Positions 42,780 to 51,931 are shown, counted from the stretch's first letter. The stretch: DNA of 64,000 bases from Eisenbergiella sp963559585 (GCA_963559585.1 CAUWLJ010000001.1:40235-104234), one strand, 5' to 3'. The notes: a model not told the origin generated them from the letters alone. Program-made: numbers and translations.

Positions 42780-44153
42780 TCAGAAATTAAAATACAGGAA
42801 TGGATTCCCCGCTGAATTGGACAGCTGATAGACGGATACCCAAAACAGAAGCGCCAGAAGCAGCGTCATAAACCAGCTTTTCTTCCACTTCTCATACAGG
42901 CTGGAAACGGCAGGAATACAGAAAATGATCCCTCCCAGAAGAAGCGGCCCGTACATGGACAGATATTTCAGAATATCGCCTGCATTCAGGGTTTCCCCGA
43001 TTCCAAAGAAGGGGAACAGCCTTGCAAAGTAGATGCCCAGCTCCCCCAGATCAGGAATGGCGAAGACCACCCAGGTGAGGGGGATCAGGAACCACACATA
43101 GATTCTGGAAAGAAGCATGCGCCTCTCCAGCCATTTCCCGTACGTCAGCCGTTCCAGAATGATGAAGAAGCCCAGTACCGCACCCCAGATCAGGAAATTC
43201 CACCCGTTTCCATGCCACACTCCGGTGAGGATCCAGACCACCGCCAGGTTCAGCACCGTGCGCACAGTCCCCTTTCTGTTTCCTCCCAGGGGGATGTACA
43301 CATAATCCCGGAACCAGCTTCCCAGGCTGATATGCCAGCGTCTCCAGAAATCACTGACGGAGGAGGCCATGTAGGGCTGATTGAAATTTTTCATAAAGGG
43401 CAGGCCCACCATCATTCCCACACCCACCGCCATCAGGGAATAGCCCTCAAAATCAAAATAGAGCTGAAGAGAATAGGTAAACGCCCCCAGCCAGGCCAGC
43501 GGTGTGGAGATGCTCTCAAAGCCGATGGTCTGAATATCGTTCCACAGAATCCCCAGCCTGTCGGCCAGAAGCACCTTCGCACCCAGCCCCAGGATCAGCA
43601 GGCGCAGGCCCTCCTCAAAGTCCTCCGGCCGGATCCTGTCCCCATACAGACCGTCCCTCGCATCCGTATAACGCATAATGGGGCCACTGGCCACCTGAGG
43701 GAACATACAGATATAGGAGGCGAAACGGCTGAAGGAGAGCTCCGCTTCCACCTGCCCCCGGAATACGTCGATTTGATAGGAAATCAGCTTGAACGTATAG
43801 AAGCTGATTCCCAGAGGCAGCAAAAGACCCTCGTTCATCACATTTCCTATTTTAAAGAAAGCCAGGATACCTACGTCCGCCGCCACCGCAAGGAGAAGCC
43901 ATCTTTTTCTTCCCCTGTCACGCCAGCCGCCATGTATATAGGGCGACCGTGTATCCGGCTTCATCTGCAGGCCGATCAGATAGTTCAGACCGGTCACTGC
44001 CAGAAGCAGAAGCACGAAGGCTGGCTGGGCACAGGCATAGAGAAGAATGCTGCCCACAAACATGGTAATATTCCGATAACGTCTGGGCGTCAGATAAAAG
44101 ACAATAAGAAAAGCGGGCAGGAAACGAAAAAGGAATTCCAGACTGCTGAACAC
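42780..44153 (-). CDS. MBOAT family membrane O-acyltransferase (AlgI/DltB-like)
   Basis: A polytopic protein with about ten helices. Conserved MBOAT stretches are present: LPLGISFYTFKLISYQID, FPQVASGPIMRY, YLQ/SLQLYFDFEGYS, FWRRWHISLGSWFRDYVYIPLGG and the catalytic-histidine block GVWHGNGWNFLIWG. It would pass acyl groups across the membrane to a polymer acted on with the adjacent SGNH protein. The start is uncertain. I place it at the GTG at 44153, giving VFSSLEFLFRFLPAF, where homologs usually begin; an ATG at 44270 is also in frame. Neither has a clear ribosome binding site. Confidence 0.9.
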   Translation of the reverse strand: MFSSLEFLFRFLPAFLIVFYLTPRRYRNITMFVGSILLYACAQPAFVLLLLAVTGLNYLIGLQMKPDTRSPYIHGGWRDRGRKRWLLLAVAADVGILAFFKIGNVMNEGLLLPLGISFYTFKLISYQIDVFRGQVEAELSFSRFASYICMFPQVASGPIMRYTDARDGLYGDRIRPEDFEEGLRLLILGLGAKVLLADRLGILWNDIQTIGFESISTPLAWLGAFTYSLQLYFDFEGYSLMAVGVGMMVGLPFMKNFNQPYMASSVSDFWRRWHISLGSWFRDYVYIPLGGNRKGTVRTVLNLAVVWILTGVWHGNGWNFLIWGAVLGFFIILERLTYGKWLERRMLLSRIYVWFLIPLTWVVFAIPDLGELGIYFARLFPFFGIGETLNAGDILKYLSMYGPLLLGGIIFCIPAVSSLYEKWKKSWFMTLLLALLFWVSVYQLSNSAGNPFLYFNF

Positions 44154-44356
44154 CAGACTATTCTGACTGATTACCCTGCCTAATTCAAATCCTGCCACGC
44201 CGCTTGCACCACTCTTTCTTCTCTGATCGTACCGCCGCAGGTATCCTGCGGCTTTATAAGCATAATACATTTTTTTCAGAAAAGAAAGAGGGTTTTCTAT
44301 TTTTTTGTATGGAAAATCTTATGGAGCGTAACAATTCCGCCCGCGAACAGTAAGCT

Positions 44357-45562
44357 TTATGGAAGGCGCTTCACAATGGCACAGGTCTCACGTGCGATTG
44401 CCAGCTCCTCGTTGGTGGGGATTACCAGAACGCTGACGCCGCTTCCCGGCTTGGAAATGACAATCTCCTCCCCCCGCTTGTTGTTGGCCTCCTGATCCAG
44501 CTCGATGCCCAGGAAGGAAAGGCTGTCACATACCATGCTGCGGACGATGGGGCTGTTCTCTCCCATTCCCGCGGTGAAGCAGATGGCGTCCGCTCCGTCC
44601 ATCTCCGCCACATAAGCCCCAATGTATTTGATCAGTCTCTGCACGTAGCCCTTCAGCGCACGCACTGCATCCGGCTGTCCCTCCAGATAGGCGTCCTCCA
44701 GATCCCTGAAGTCGGAGGAGAAGCCGTCGGACAGGCCCAGAACACCGGATTCCTTATTCAGGATTTCCATAACCCGGTCAATGCCCACGCCCTCCTTGTG
44801 GGCGATAAATTCCAAAACGGCCGGATCCACATCTCCGCTTCTGGTTCCCATCACCAGTCCCTCCAGAGGGGTCAGACCCATGGAGGTATCCACGCATCTG
44901 CCGTATTTTACCGCAGACACGGAGGCCCCGTTGCCCAGATGGCAGATAACGGTGCGAAGCTCCTCCACAGGACGTCCCAGAACCGCCGCCGCCCTGCCGG
45001 ATACATAGGAGTGGCTGGTTCCGTGGAAGCCGTATCTTCTGATCCCATATTCCTTATAATACCGGTAAGGAATGGCGTACAGGTAGGCCTCCTCCGGCAT
45101 GGTCTGGTGGAATGCGGTATCAAACACGCCCACCATGGGAACGGAGGGAATCAGGGCCTCACAGGCTTCAATTCCGGTCAGGTTGGCCGGATTGTGCAGG
45201 GGAGCAAGCTCACTGCAGGAGCGGATCGCTTCCTTTACCTCCTCCGTGATCAGAGTGGAGCCGGAGAAGAGCTCTCCTCCATGGACGATGCGGTGTCCCA
45301 CCGCGCCGATCTCTCCCAGATCCTTCACCACGCCGGTCTCCGGATCCGTCAATGCCTTCAGCATCAGGCCAAGGGCCGCTTTATGATCCGGCATGGGCGC
45401 TTCCGTGATCTGTTTCCTGCCTCCCGCAGGCGTATATACCAGGCGGCTTCCGTCGATCCCGATTCTCTCGCACAGTCCTTTTGCAATCAGGCTCTCCGTA
45501 TCGGAATCGATGAGCTGGAACTTCAGTGAGGAGCTTCCGCAGTTGATTACCAGAATATTCAT
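44357..45562 (-). CDS. ackA: Acetate kinase
   Basis: A 401-residue enzyme that makes ATP and acetate from acetyl-phosphate, the last step of acetogenic fermentation. It starts MNILVINCGSSSLKFQLI and has CHLGNGASV, GLTPLEGLVMGTRSGDVDP and FTAGMGENS. I chose the ATG at 45562 because GGAG lies six bases upstream within a conserved leader. It follows pta by 93 bp, most of which is a repeat element. Confidence 0.97.
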   Translation of the reverse strand: MNILVINCGSSSLKFQLIDSDTESLIAKGLCERIGIDGSRLVYTPAGGRKQITEAPMPDHKAALGLMLKALTDPETGVVKDLGEIGAVGHRIVHGGELFSGSTLITEEVKEAIRSCSELAPLHNPANLTGIEACEALIPSVPMVGVFDTAFHQTMPEEAYLYAIPYRYYKEYGIRRYGFHGTSHSYVSGRAAAVLGRPVEELRTVICHLGNGASVSAVKYGRCVDTSMGLTPLEGLVMGTRSGDVDPAVLEFIAHKEGVGIDRVMEILNKESGVLGLSDGFSSDFRDLEDAYLEGQPDAVRALKGYVQRLIKYIGAYVAEMDGADAICFTAGMGENSPIVRSMVCDSLSFLGIELDQEANNKRGEEIVISKPGSGVSVLVIPTNEELAIARETCAIVKRLP

Positions 45563-45640
45563 ATTAATCTCCATTCCGGAGCGTAAGCGACGGGGCGGAA
45601 TGCCTGGGCGCTGTTTGTGACGCTCCTGCACAAACAGCCC
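45562..45640 (-). repeat. Start-codon-proximal leader repeat at ackA (family C)
   Basis: In minus-strand reading a perfect GCTGTTTGTG/CACAAACAGC hairpin holds GGAGCGT in its loop, and a matching ACGCTCC lies about 40 bases on, followed by GGAATGGAGATTAATATG, the ackA start. The element is closely matched before coaE (52709-52771) and partly before rbgA and der. It supplies the GGAG ribosome binding site. Confidence 0.65.
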
Positions 45641-45655
45641 TGTAAAAACCGTCTC

Positions 45656-46657
45656 TTATACCAGCTGCGCCTGTACCGCCGTCAGCGCCACAACGCCCAC
45701 AATATCCTCCCAGGAGCAGCCTCTGGACAGGTCGTTTACAGGCTTGGCAATTCCCTGAAGCATGGGGCCATAGGCCTCCGCCCTGCCCAGGCGCTGCACC
45801 AGCTTGTAGCCGATATTTCCCGCATCCAGGTTGGGGAAGATCAGCACGTTGGCCCTGCCGGCCACCTCGCTGTCGGGAGCCTTGGATTTGGCCACCTTGG
45901 GAACCAGGGCCGCATCCGTCTGCAACTCTCCGTCCAGGGTCAGGTGCGGATACTCCTCATGAGCGATCTCCACCGCCCTTACCACCTTGTCCACCAGAGG
46001 ATGATGGGCGCTTCCCTTGGTGGAGTGGGACAGCATGGCGATGATGGGCTTGGCATCGATCAGCTGCTTGAAGCTCTTGGCGCTGGTGTCCGCAATCGCC
46101 GCCAGCTCCTCCGCCGTAGGATCCTGATTCAGACCGCAGTCGGCAAACAGGAAGGTACCGTTTTCCCCATACTCGCAGTCCGGCACGTCCAGAATGAAAA
46201 AGGCCGACACAAGCTTGACGCCGGGGGCGGTGCGCAGGATCTGAAGGGAGGGACGAAGCACGTCCGCCGTGGCATGGCAGGCTCCTGCCACCATTCCATC
46301 CGCATCATTGGCCTTTACCATGACAACCCCGAATACCAGGGGATCGGAAAGCAGCTTCTCCCTGGCCGCCTCCAGCGTCATGCCCTTCGCCTTTCTGGCC
46401 TCGTACAGAACGTGGGCGTACTCCTCCAGCTTGTCCGTTTTGGCAGGGTCGATCACCTTCACCCCGGTCAGATCCACCTCCAGCCACCTTGCGCCGTCCA
46501 TGATCTTTTCCTCATTGCCCACCATAATAATGTCGGCAATTCCCTCCTCCAGGACATGGGAGGCAGCGATCAGCGTCCTCTTGTCGTTCGTCTCGGGCAT
46601 GACGATGGTTTTCCTGTCCATTCTTGCTTTTTCTTTGATCTTATCAATATAAGACAT
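45656..46657 (-). CDS. pta: Phosphate acetyltransferase
   Basis: A 333-residue enzyme converting acetyl-CoA to acetyl-phosphate, partnered with AckA. It starts MSYIDKIKEKARMDRKTIVM and ends in the conserved NDLSRGCSWEDIVGVVALTA. I chose the ATG at 46657 because AGGAG and GGAAGG lie just upstream and the length fits the family; a long upstream extension in the same frame runs through the divergent promoter region and is rejected. Confidence 0.96.
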   Translation of the reverse strand: MSYIDKIKEKARMDRKTIVMPETNDKRTLIAASHVLEEGIADIIMVGNEEKIMDGARWLEVDLTGVKVIDPAKTDKLEEYAHVLYEARKAKGMTLEAAREKLLSDPLVFGVVMVKANDADGMVAGACHATADVLRPSLQILRTAPGVKLVSAFFILDVPDCEYGENGTFLFADCGLNQDPTAEELAAIADTSAKSFKQLIDAKPIIAMLSHSTKGSAHHPLVDKVVRAVEIAHEEYPHLTLDGELQTDAALVPKVAKSKAPDSEVAGRANVLIFPNLDAGNIGYKLVQRLGRAEAYGPMLQGIAKPVNDLSRGCSWEDIVGVVALTAVQAQLV

Positions 46658-46696
46658 CCTTCCGGTCTCCTTTCCTTTTTTCTCATCCTGATTAAA

Positions 46697-46725
46697 ATTA
46701 TAACGAATTCCGTTTTTGTATACAA
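46697..46725 (-). promoter_or_regulatory. Promoter of pta-ackA
   Basis: On the minus strand TTGTAT (46720-46725), exactly 17 bp, TATAAT (46697-46702), about 40 bp before the pta start. The spacer is AT-rich. It faces away from the tmcAL promoter about 70 bp off. Confidence 0.75.
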
Positions 46726-46792
46726 GGTTATTTTCCTGATTTTTATGCACAAAATCCTGAACATTCGGTTTTTTTCGGATGGCTGCTCCGAT

Positions 46793-46821
46793 TTGCCAGC
46801 AGGCGGAAATCATGTTATCAT
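46793..46821 (+). promoter_or_regulatory. Promoter of tmcAL
   Basis: TTGCCA (46793-46798), 17 bp, TATCAT (46816-46821), each five of six to the sigma-A consensus, 31 bp before the start codon. Confidence 0.75.
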
Positions 46822-46852
46822 GATTCCAAAAAACAGAGAGGAAGAAAGCCTT

Positions 46853-48163
46853 ATGACCGTCACTGCCATCATCGCAGAATACAATCCTTTTCACCTTGGA
46901 CACGCCCACCATCTGAAGGAGGCAAAGCGCCTCACCGGGGCAGATGCCCTTGTGGTGGTAATGAGCGGTGATTTTACCCAAAGAGGCACTCCCGCCATTC
47001 TGGACAAATACGCCCGCACCCGGATGGCTCTGGCCTGCGGAGCGGATCTGGTGCTGGAGCTTCCCGTCCGGTTTGCCTGCGCCAGCGCGGAGGCCTTTGC
47101 CGGAGGGGCAGTATCCATCCTGGATAGCCTGGGATGTGTGGACTGGCTGTGCTTCGGAAGCGAATGCGGCCATCTGGAGGAGCTGGAGCTGGCTGCGGAG
47201 CTGCTTCTGGAGCTGGAAAACGATCCTCTCTGCCAAAAGCGGCTTCAGGAGGGGCTGCGCCGCGGCCTCTCCTTCCCCGCCGCCAGAAACGCAGCTCTGG
47301 AGGGAATCGGGGACGCCTCCTGTCTCCGCCTCCTTCAGAGCCCCAACAACATCCTCGGGACGGAATATCTGAAGGCCCTTAAGAAACGGAAAAGCCCCAT
47401 CCGCCCCGTCACCATTCCCCGCCTGGGAAGCGGCTATCATGACGAGGCCTTAAACAAAGAGGCCCCCTCCTCCGCCACTGCCATCCGCGCCCTCCTGCGC
47501 GGCGGAAAAGGGCTGGACGCGGTGCGTCCCTACGTGCCAAAAACGGTATGGGCCGTATGGGAGGAGGAATCGCAAAAGGGCGGCCTGCTCACCGAGCTTG
47601 ACTTCTCCGGTCTGCTCCACTACCGCCTGCTGATGCTGGAGCAGGACAGGCTGACCCGTTTTCAGGAGCCGCCCGGTTCCAAAGGAGAGGGGAGGGGAAC
47701 GGAACTGAAGAATCCCTTTTCCTCCTTTGCGGATGTGTCCGGTGATCTGGCAGACAAGATACTCAGAAGCATCTCTGCCTTTCAGGACTGGAACCAGTTC
47801 TGCAGCCTGCTCCAGTCCAGGGACCTGACCTGGACGCGGGTGAGCCGGTGCATGGCCCATATCCTGCTGGGCCTAAAGCAGAAGGAGCTGGAGGCTTCCA
47901 GACGGGACGGCTTCGCTTCCTACATCAGAATCCTTGGTTTTTCCAAAAATGCGGCGGATTCCGGCCTTCTGTCCCTGATCAAGCGCTCCGCCGCGACTGC
48001 CCCTCTTGCCAAGCTGGCGGACGCAGAAAAGCGCCTTCCCGCCCAGGCTCTCCCCCTTCTGGAAGAAGAAATCAGGGCCTCCCATATCTACCAGAGCGTC
48101 AGCTCGCAGAAGTATGGAAAGCCCTTCTTAAATGAATATACCCGTTCTGTTGTTCTCTTTTAA
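46853..48163 (+). CDS. tmcAL: tRNA(Met) cytidine acetate ligase TmcAL
   Basis: A 436-residue protein (formerly YlbM) that forms N4-acetylcytidine at the wobble position of elongator tRNA(Met) using acetate and ATP. It opens with AIIAEYNPFHLGHAHHL, whose HLGH (14-17) is the nucleotidyltransferase signature, and has VVMSGDFTQRGTPAILDKY. GAGAGGAAG lies upstream of the ATG. The gene is divergent from pta-ackA; because TmcAL consumes acetate, the neighbourhood is functionally suggestive. Much longer upstream reading in this frame is antisense to pta and rejected. Confidence 0.94.
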   Translation: MTVTAIIAEYNPFHLGHAHHLKEAKRLTGADALVVVMSGDFTQRGTPAILDKYARTRMALACGADLVLELPVRFACASAEAFAGGAVSILDSLGCVDWLCFGSECGHLEELELAAELLLELENDPLCQKRLQEGLRRGLSFPAARNAALEGIGDASCLRLLQSPNNILGTEYLKALKKRKSPIRPVTIPRLGSGYHDEALNKEAPSSATAIRALLRGGKGLDAVRPYVPKTVWAVWEEESQKGGLLTELDFSGLLHYRLLMLEQDRLTRFQEPPGSKGEGRGTELKNPFSSFADVSGDLADKILRSISAFQDWNQFCSLLQSRDLTWTRVSRCMAHILLGLKQKELEASRRDGFASYIRILGFSKNAADSGLLSLIKRSAATAPLAKLADAEKRLPAQALPLLEEEIRASHIYQSVSSQKYGKPFLNEYTRSVVLF

Positions 48164-48228
48164 GGCAGACAGCCTCTTCCGGCCGGATCAAAGCAGGTTT
48201 GGAAATACATTCCCGGCATCTGCACGCT

Positions 48229-49593
48229 CTAGTTTTTGAAGCTGTGGATAGGCGCCGGGATCCTGCCGCCTCTGTTGACGAACTGTTCACAGCCAAAGCC
48301 GTTCACAGGCATGATGGGCGCATGTCCCAGCAGACCGCCGAACTCGGCATGATCCCCCACCTTCTTGCCGATCACCGGGATCAGACGCACGGCCGTGGTC
48401 TTCTGGTTCACCATGCCGATGGCCATTTCATCCGCAATGATGCCGGAAATGGTAGAAGCCTTGGTATCTCCCGGAATGGCGATCATATCCAGGCCCACGG
48501 AGCAGACGCAGGTCATGGCCTCCAGCTTCTCCAGGGTGAGCGCCCCTGCTGTCACCGCATCTATCATGCCCTGATCCTCGCTTACCGGGATAAACGCGCC
48601 GCTTAGGCCCCCCACATAGGAGGATGCCATCACGCCGCCCTTTTTCACCTGATCGTTGAGAAGGGCCAGGGCTGCCGTGGTTCCCGGCGCTCCCGCATGC
48701 TCCAGTCCGATCTCGCACAGGATGTCGGCCACGCTGTCGCCGATGGCGGGGGTAGGCGCTAAGGACAGATCCACGATGCCGAAGGGCACGCCCAGCCGTC
48801 TGGACGCCTCTCTCGCCACGAGCTGCCCCACACGGGTTACCTTGAAGGCCGTCTTTTTAATGGTCTCGCAGAGCACCTCGAAGCTCTCGCCCCGCACCTT
48901 TTCCAGAGCCGTCTTTACCACGCCCGGGCCGCTTACGCCCACGTTGATGATCTGATCCGCCTCCGTCACGCCATGGAAGGCCCCCGCCATAAAGGGATTG
49001 TCGTCCGGCGCGTTGCAGAACACCACCAGCTTGGTACAGCCTGAGGAATCCGTATCCTTCGTATACTCAGCCGCCTCCAGAATGATCTCTCCCATCAGCT
49101 TCACCGCGTCCATGTTGATGCCGGTGCGGGTGGAGCCCAGATTCACCGAGCTGCATACCCGCTCCGTCCTGGCAAGAGCCGCAGGGATGGAACGGATCAG
49201 AAGCTCGTCCGCCTTCGTCATTCCCTTGGAAACCAGGGCAGAATACCCTCCCAGGAAATTCACGCCCACCTCTCTGGCCGCCTGATCCAGGGTATCGGCG
49301 ATCCGTGCAAAATCCTCCGGGCAGGTACAGGCCGCCCCTCCGATGAGGGCAATAGGGGTCACGGAAATCCTTTTGTTCACAATGGGGATCCCGTATTTTC
49401 TGGAAATATCCTCCCCTGTTTTCACCAGATCCCTGGCCGCCGTGGTGATTTTGGTATAGATCTTCTCCCGAAGCCTCTCCAGGTCGGAGTCGATACAGTC
49501 CAGAAGGCTCACGCCCAGAGTGATGGTGCGCACGTCCAGGTTCTCCTTCTCGATCATCTTATTGGTTTCATTTACCTCGAATATATTGATCAT
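48229..49593 (-). CDS. PFL/UPF0210 family protein
   Basis: A 454-residue conserved protein of the UPF0210 (DUF711) family, structurally related to pyruvate formate-lyase but without a known activity. Family stretches: RTITLGVSLLDC, RISVTPIALIGGA, VNLGSTRTGINMDAV, APTPAIGDSVADIL. GGAGG lies five bases before the ATG. It is 13 bp after the ACT-domain gene, its constant partner, so the two probably work together. Confidence 0.92.
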   Translation of the reverse strand: MINIFEVNETNKMIEKENLDVRTITLGVSLLDCIDSDLERLREKIYTKITTAARDLVKTGEDISRKYGIPIVNKRISVTPIALIGGAACTCPEDFARIADTLDQAAREVGVNFLGGYSALVSKGMTKADELLIRSIPAALARTERVCSSVNLGSTRTGINMDAVKLMGEIILEAAEYTKDTDSSGCTKLVVFCNAPDDNPFMAGAFHGVTEADQIINVGVSGPGVVKTALEKVRGESFEVLCETIKKTAFKVTRVGQLVAREASRRLGVPFGIVDLSLAPTPAIGDSVADILCEIGLEHAGAPGTTAALALLNDQVKKGGVMASSYVGGLSGAFIPVSEDQGMIDAVTAGALTLEKLEAMTCVCSVGLDMIAIPGDTKASTISGIIADEMAIGMVNQKTTAVRLIPVIGKKVGDHAEFGGLLGHAPIMPVNGFGCEQFVNRGGRIPAPIHSFKN

Positions 49594-49606
49594 GCGGGCC
49601 TCCGTT

Positions 49607-49879
49607 TCAGATTCTGTGCATCTGGTTAAAGATTTCTTCGCTCTGGCATTTGATGATCACACCGATCTGGCCGCCCAGCGCCTCCAGCTCTTTGGCAATG
49701 TCCCCGAAATCCTTATCCGCCCGGCTCCTGTCCACAATCATCATCATGTTAAAATATTCCTGCACAATGGTCTGGCTGATGTCCAGAATGTTGATGTTGT
49801 TCTCCGCCAGATAGGTGCACACTCTGGCGATGATGCCCACCGTATCGTGTCCCACTACTGTAATGATAGTTCTTTTCAT
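49607..49879 (-). CDS. ACT domain protein (UPF0237)
   Basis: A 90-residue stand-alone ACT domain starting MKRTIITVVGHDTVGIIARV. It probably binds a small ligand, perhaps an amino acid, and regulates or partners with the adjacent UPF0210 protein, with which it is almost always encoded. Confidence 0.93.
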   Translation of the reverse strand: MKRTIITVVGHDTVGIIARVCTYLAENNINILDISQTIVQEYFNMMMIVDRSRADKDFGDIAKELEALGGQIGVIIKCQSEEIFNQMHRI

Positions 49880-49895
49880 AATTCAGGCTCCTCCT

Positions 49896-50696
49896 TTATG
49901 CAATCTCAACGGCCTCCGATACCTCGCTGCGTCTTGCCACCCGGATGGGAAAATCCGCCGCCGTGTAGGGGTTATCCGATCTGGTGATTTCCAGACGCAC
50001 CGTCTCATAAGCCAGCTCCGGCAGGTTATTCTCTTTGCTCAGGTGCCCCAGAACGATGCACTGCAGCTTGTCGTGGAGCAGACGGCTTAACAGCCTTCCC
50101 GAATTTTCATTGGAAAGATGCCCCCGCTCCCCCAGGATGCGCTGCTTCAGCGGATAGGGATAGGGCCCCACCTGCAGCATATTCACATCATGGTTGGCCT
50201 CCAGCAGAAGGGCGTCCATCCCCTTCAGGCACTCCACCGTATAATCGTTGTAGGTTCCCAGATCCGTCACCACGCCGATCTTTTTTCTCCCATGGGAAAA
50301 GCGGTAGGCCACCGGATCCGCCGCGTCATGGGAAATGTGCATGGGATTGACGGTCATATCCTTGATCACCAGCTTCTCATCCGCCCGCACCGTGCGGAAC
50401 AGCCCACTGTCGATCTCTCCCAGGCTTCTGCTTCTCCCGATGGCCTGAAGCGTCCCTGCCGTGGCATAGATGGGGACATGATATTTTCTGGAAAAAACGC
50501 CCAGCCCTCCAATATGATCGCTGTGCTCGTGGGTGACAAAGATCCCGTCCAGCTCCGCAGGGTTGATGCCCAGACTCGTAAGCCCCGCCTCCGTCCTCTT
50601 CCTGCTGATCCCCACATCCACAAGGACATGGGTGGTGTCCGTTCCCACATAGATGCAGTTCCCGCTGCTTCCGCTGGCTATGCTGCACAATCTCAT
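49896..50696 (-). CDS. Metallo-beta-lactamase fold hydrolase (YycJ/WalJ-like)
   Basis: A 266-residue MBL-fold protein. The metal site HEHSDH is at 56-61, with further ligands at HISHDA, VVTDLG and a late VLGHLS. It starts MRLCSIASGSSGNCIYVG, the typical WalJ start. Members act in DNA metabolism or the WalKR context; here walRK is absent and the gene precedes the ACT/UPF0210 pair by 16 bp, so the specific role is uncertain. Confidence 0.9.
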   Translation of the reverse strand: MRLCSIASGSSGNCIYVGTDTTHVLVDVGISRKRTEAGLTSLGINPAELDGIFVTHEHSDHIGGLGVFSRKYHVPIYATAGTLQAIGRSRSLGEIDSGLFRTVRADEKLVIKDMTVNPMHISHDAADPVAYRFSHGRKKIGVVTDLGTYNDYTVECLKGMDALLLEANHDVNMLQVGPYPYPLKQRILGERGHLSNENSGRLLSRLLHDKLQCIVLGHLSKENNLPELAYETVRLEITRSDNPYTAADFPIRVARRSEVSEAVEIA

Positions 50697-50844
50697 TCTA
50701 TGTAACCATACCTTTCCGCGCCGGATGGTATCCGGTCAAAGGCTCGTTTTCCATCCTGTGTGCTTCATTTCTGCATTGTTTTTTGTCACCCTCTAATATG
50801 CCATAACCCCAAGGCGATGGCAAGGGGTTTTTCGTGATTCTCCT

Positions 50845-51852
50845 TCAGCGCTTTCTTACAATGGAGCTGATTCCCACGACCGCCCCATAAAATGCTCCGG
50901 CAACCGGCCAGACGATCCATGTTTTTCCCCATTCCATAGTGATAAAGCTCCAGGCAAGATAAACTGCGGCTGCCAGACACCAGTATATCTGATCTATCAC
51001 GTCATTCTTTTTATTTTCAGCCTTCTGACGTCTTGTGTAATCGCCTTCTTCCAGCAATTTCTGGAATCCTCCGTATATCATTCCGGTAGATACAAGCAGA
51101 TACACGCCGATTGCCACCATGCTCAAACAAAGATTCACCCCGAGTATGACCAGCATTCCGTTTTCATCCGATACCGCCAGCAGCATAATCGGTACTGCGC
51201 TGAGAATACACAGCACGATCCCCAACACAAGATTCCTGCTGTGCACAGGATCATACTTGAACTTTTCTTTTTCAACCAGTCCCTTTACCCCATAGGCCAG
51301 CTCTATCGGCTCCTTCTCAAGAAAATCGTATCCTTCCATTTTTCTTCCGTATATAATAAAAATCGCCACTGCCGCCGCAACCATAAGTAAAAGGATTGTC
51401 ACCCCTGCGCCGACCGCTGCTCCTACAGAAAAAATTGCTCCCGCCTTCCTGTCCGACAAACCTGCAAGTCCTATCAGCATGATCGGCGACAAAATACAGA
51501 GAGAAACACCCAATGCAATTTTGGGAGATGTGTTTCGCAGAAGAAACAAATAAACGTTTGCAGTCTCCATGGAGATCACCTGGATGTTTTCTTCATCTGC
51601 CTCCGGCTCTGCTGTGCCGCATTCCAATATCTCTCTGAAATTCCTCTCCTCTTCCATAGAATCCTTTAACAAAAAGTCCGTGCTGACTCCAAAAATGCTG
51701 CTCATTTTAATTATCTTATCCAGATCCGGTATTGATGAGGCGCTCTCCCATTTTGAAACCGCCTGACGAGACACTCCAAGCTGGTTTGCCAGTTCTTCCT
51801 GCGACCATCCGTTCTTTTTTCGTAAATCTGTAATTTTATCTGCCAATATCAT
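50845..51852 (-). CDS. XRE-family regulator with C-terminal membrane domain
   Basis: A 335-residue protein with an N-terminal helix-turn-helix (about residues 5-60, WSQEELANQLGVSRQAVSKW) and about six hydrophobic segments from residue 100 on (for example LGVSLCILSPIMLIGLAGL and VTILLLMVAAAVAIFIIYG). Such membrane-bound XRE regulators are common in Clostridia; targets are often themselves or adjacent transporters. AGGAGG precedes the ATG. A perfect inverted repeat over its promoter suggests autoregulation. Confidence 0.88.
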   Translation of the reverse strand: MILADKITDLRKKNGWSQEELANQLGVSRQAVSKWESASSIPDLDKIIKMSSIFGVSTDFLLKDSMEEERNFREILECGTAEPEADEENIQVISMETANVYLFLLRNTSPKIALGVSLCILSPIMLIGLAGLSDRKAGAIFSVGAAVGAGVTILLLMVAAAVAIFIIYGRKMEGYDFLEKEPIELAYGVKGLVEKEKFKYDPVHSRNLVLGIVLCILSAVPIMLLAVSDENGMLVILGVNLCLSMVAIGVYLLVSTGMIYGGFQKLLEEGDYTRRQKAENKKNDVIDQIYWCLAAAVYLAWSFITMEWGKTWIVWPVAGAFYGAVVGISSIVRKR

Positions 51853-51898
51853 ACCCTTTCCTCCTTAAGACACTTTTTTCTCTCGCTTAAGCGCTTCA

Positions 51899-51931
51899 AA
51901 CATAGCAGATTGGATGGTTGCAGACAACCAT
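51899..51931 (-). promoter_or_regulatory. Promoter and candidate operator of the XRE regulator
   Basis: On the minus strand TTGTCT (51922-51927), 17 bp, TATGTT (51899-51904). The perfect inverted repeat ATGGTTG-CAGA-CAACCAT (51914-51931, plus-strand reading) covers the -35. A second palindrome, CGCTTAAGCG, lies between promoter and ribosome binding site (51884-51893). The rest of the 260-bp gap up to coaE shows nothing further I can name. Confidence 0.6.

Noticed and set aside
44234..44252. GCCGCAGG/CCTGCGGC hairpin before the MBOAT gene, considered as a riboswitch or attenuator
   Set aside because: It is a single 8-bp stem without the flanking conserved bases of any riboswitch I know. It may simply be structure in the leader.
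45617..46852. N-terminal extension of the tmcAL frame back across pta
   Set aside because: The frame is open by chance opposite pta. The promoter, ribosome binding site and conserved AIIAEYNPF start all place the real start at 46853.
50805..50832. AACCCC/GGGGTT hairpin with a T-run on the plus strand downstream of the XRE gene
   Set aside because: The T-run faces the plus strand, where no gene ends. On the minus strand no T-tract follows, so I do not call it the XRE terminator.
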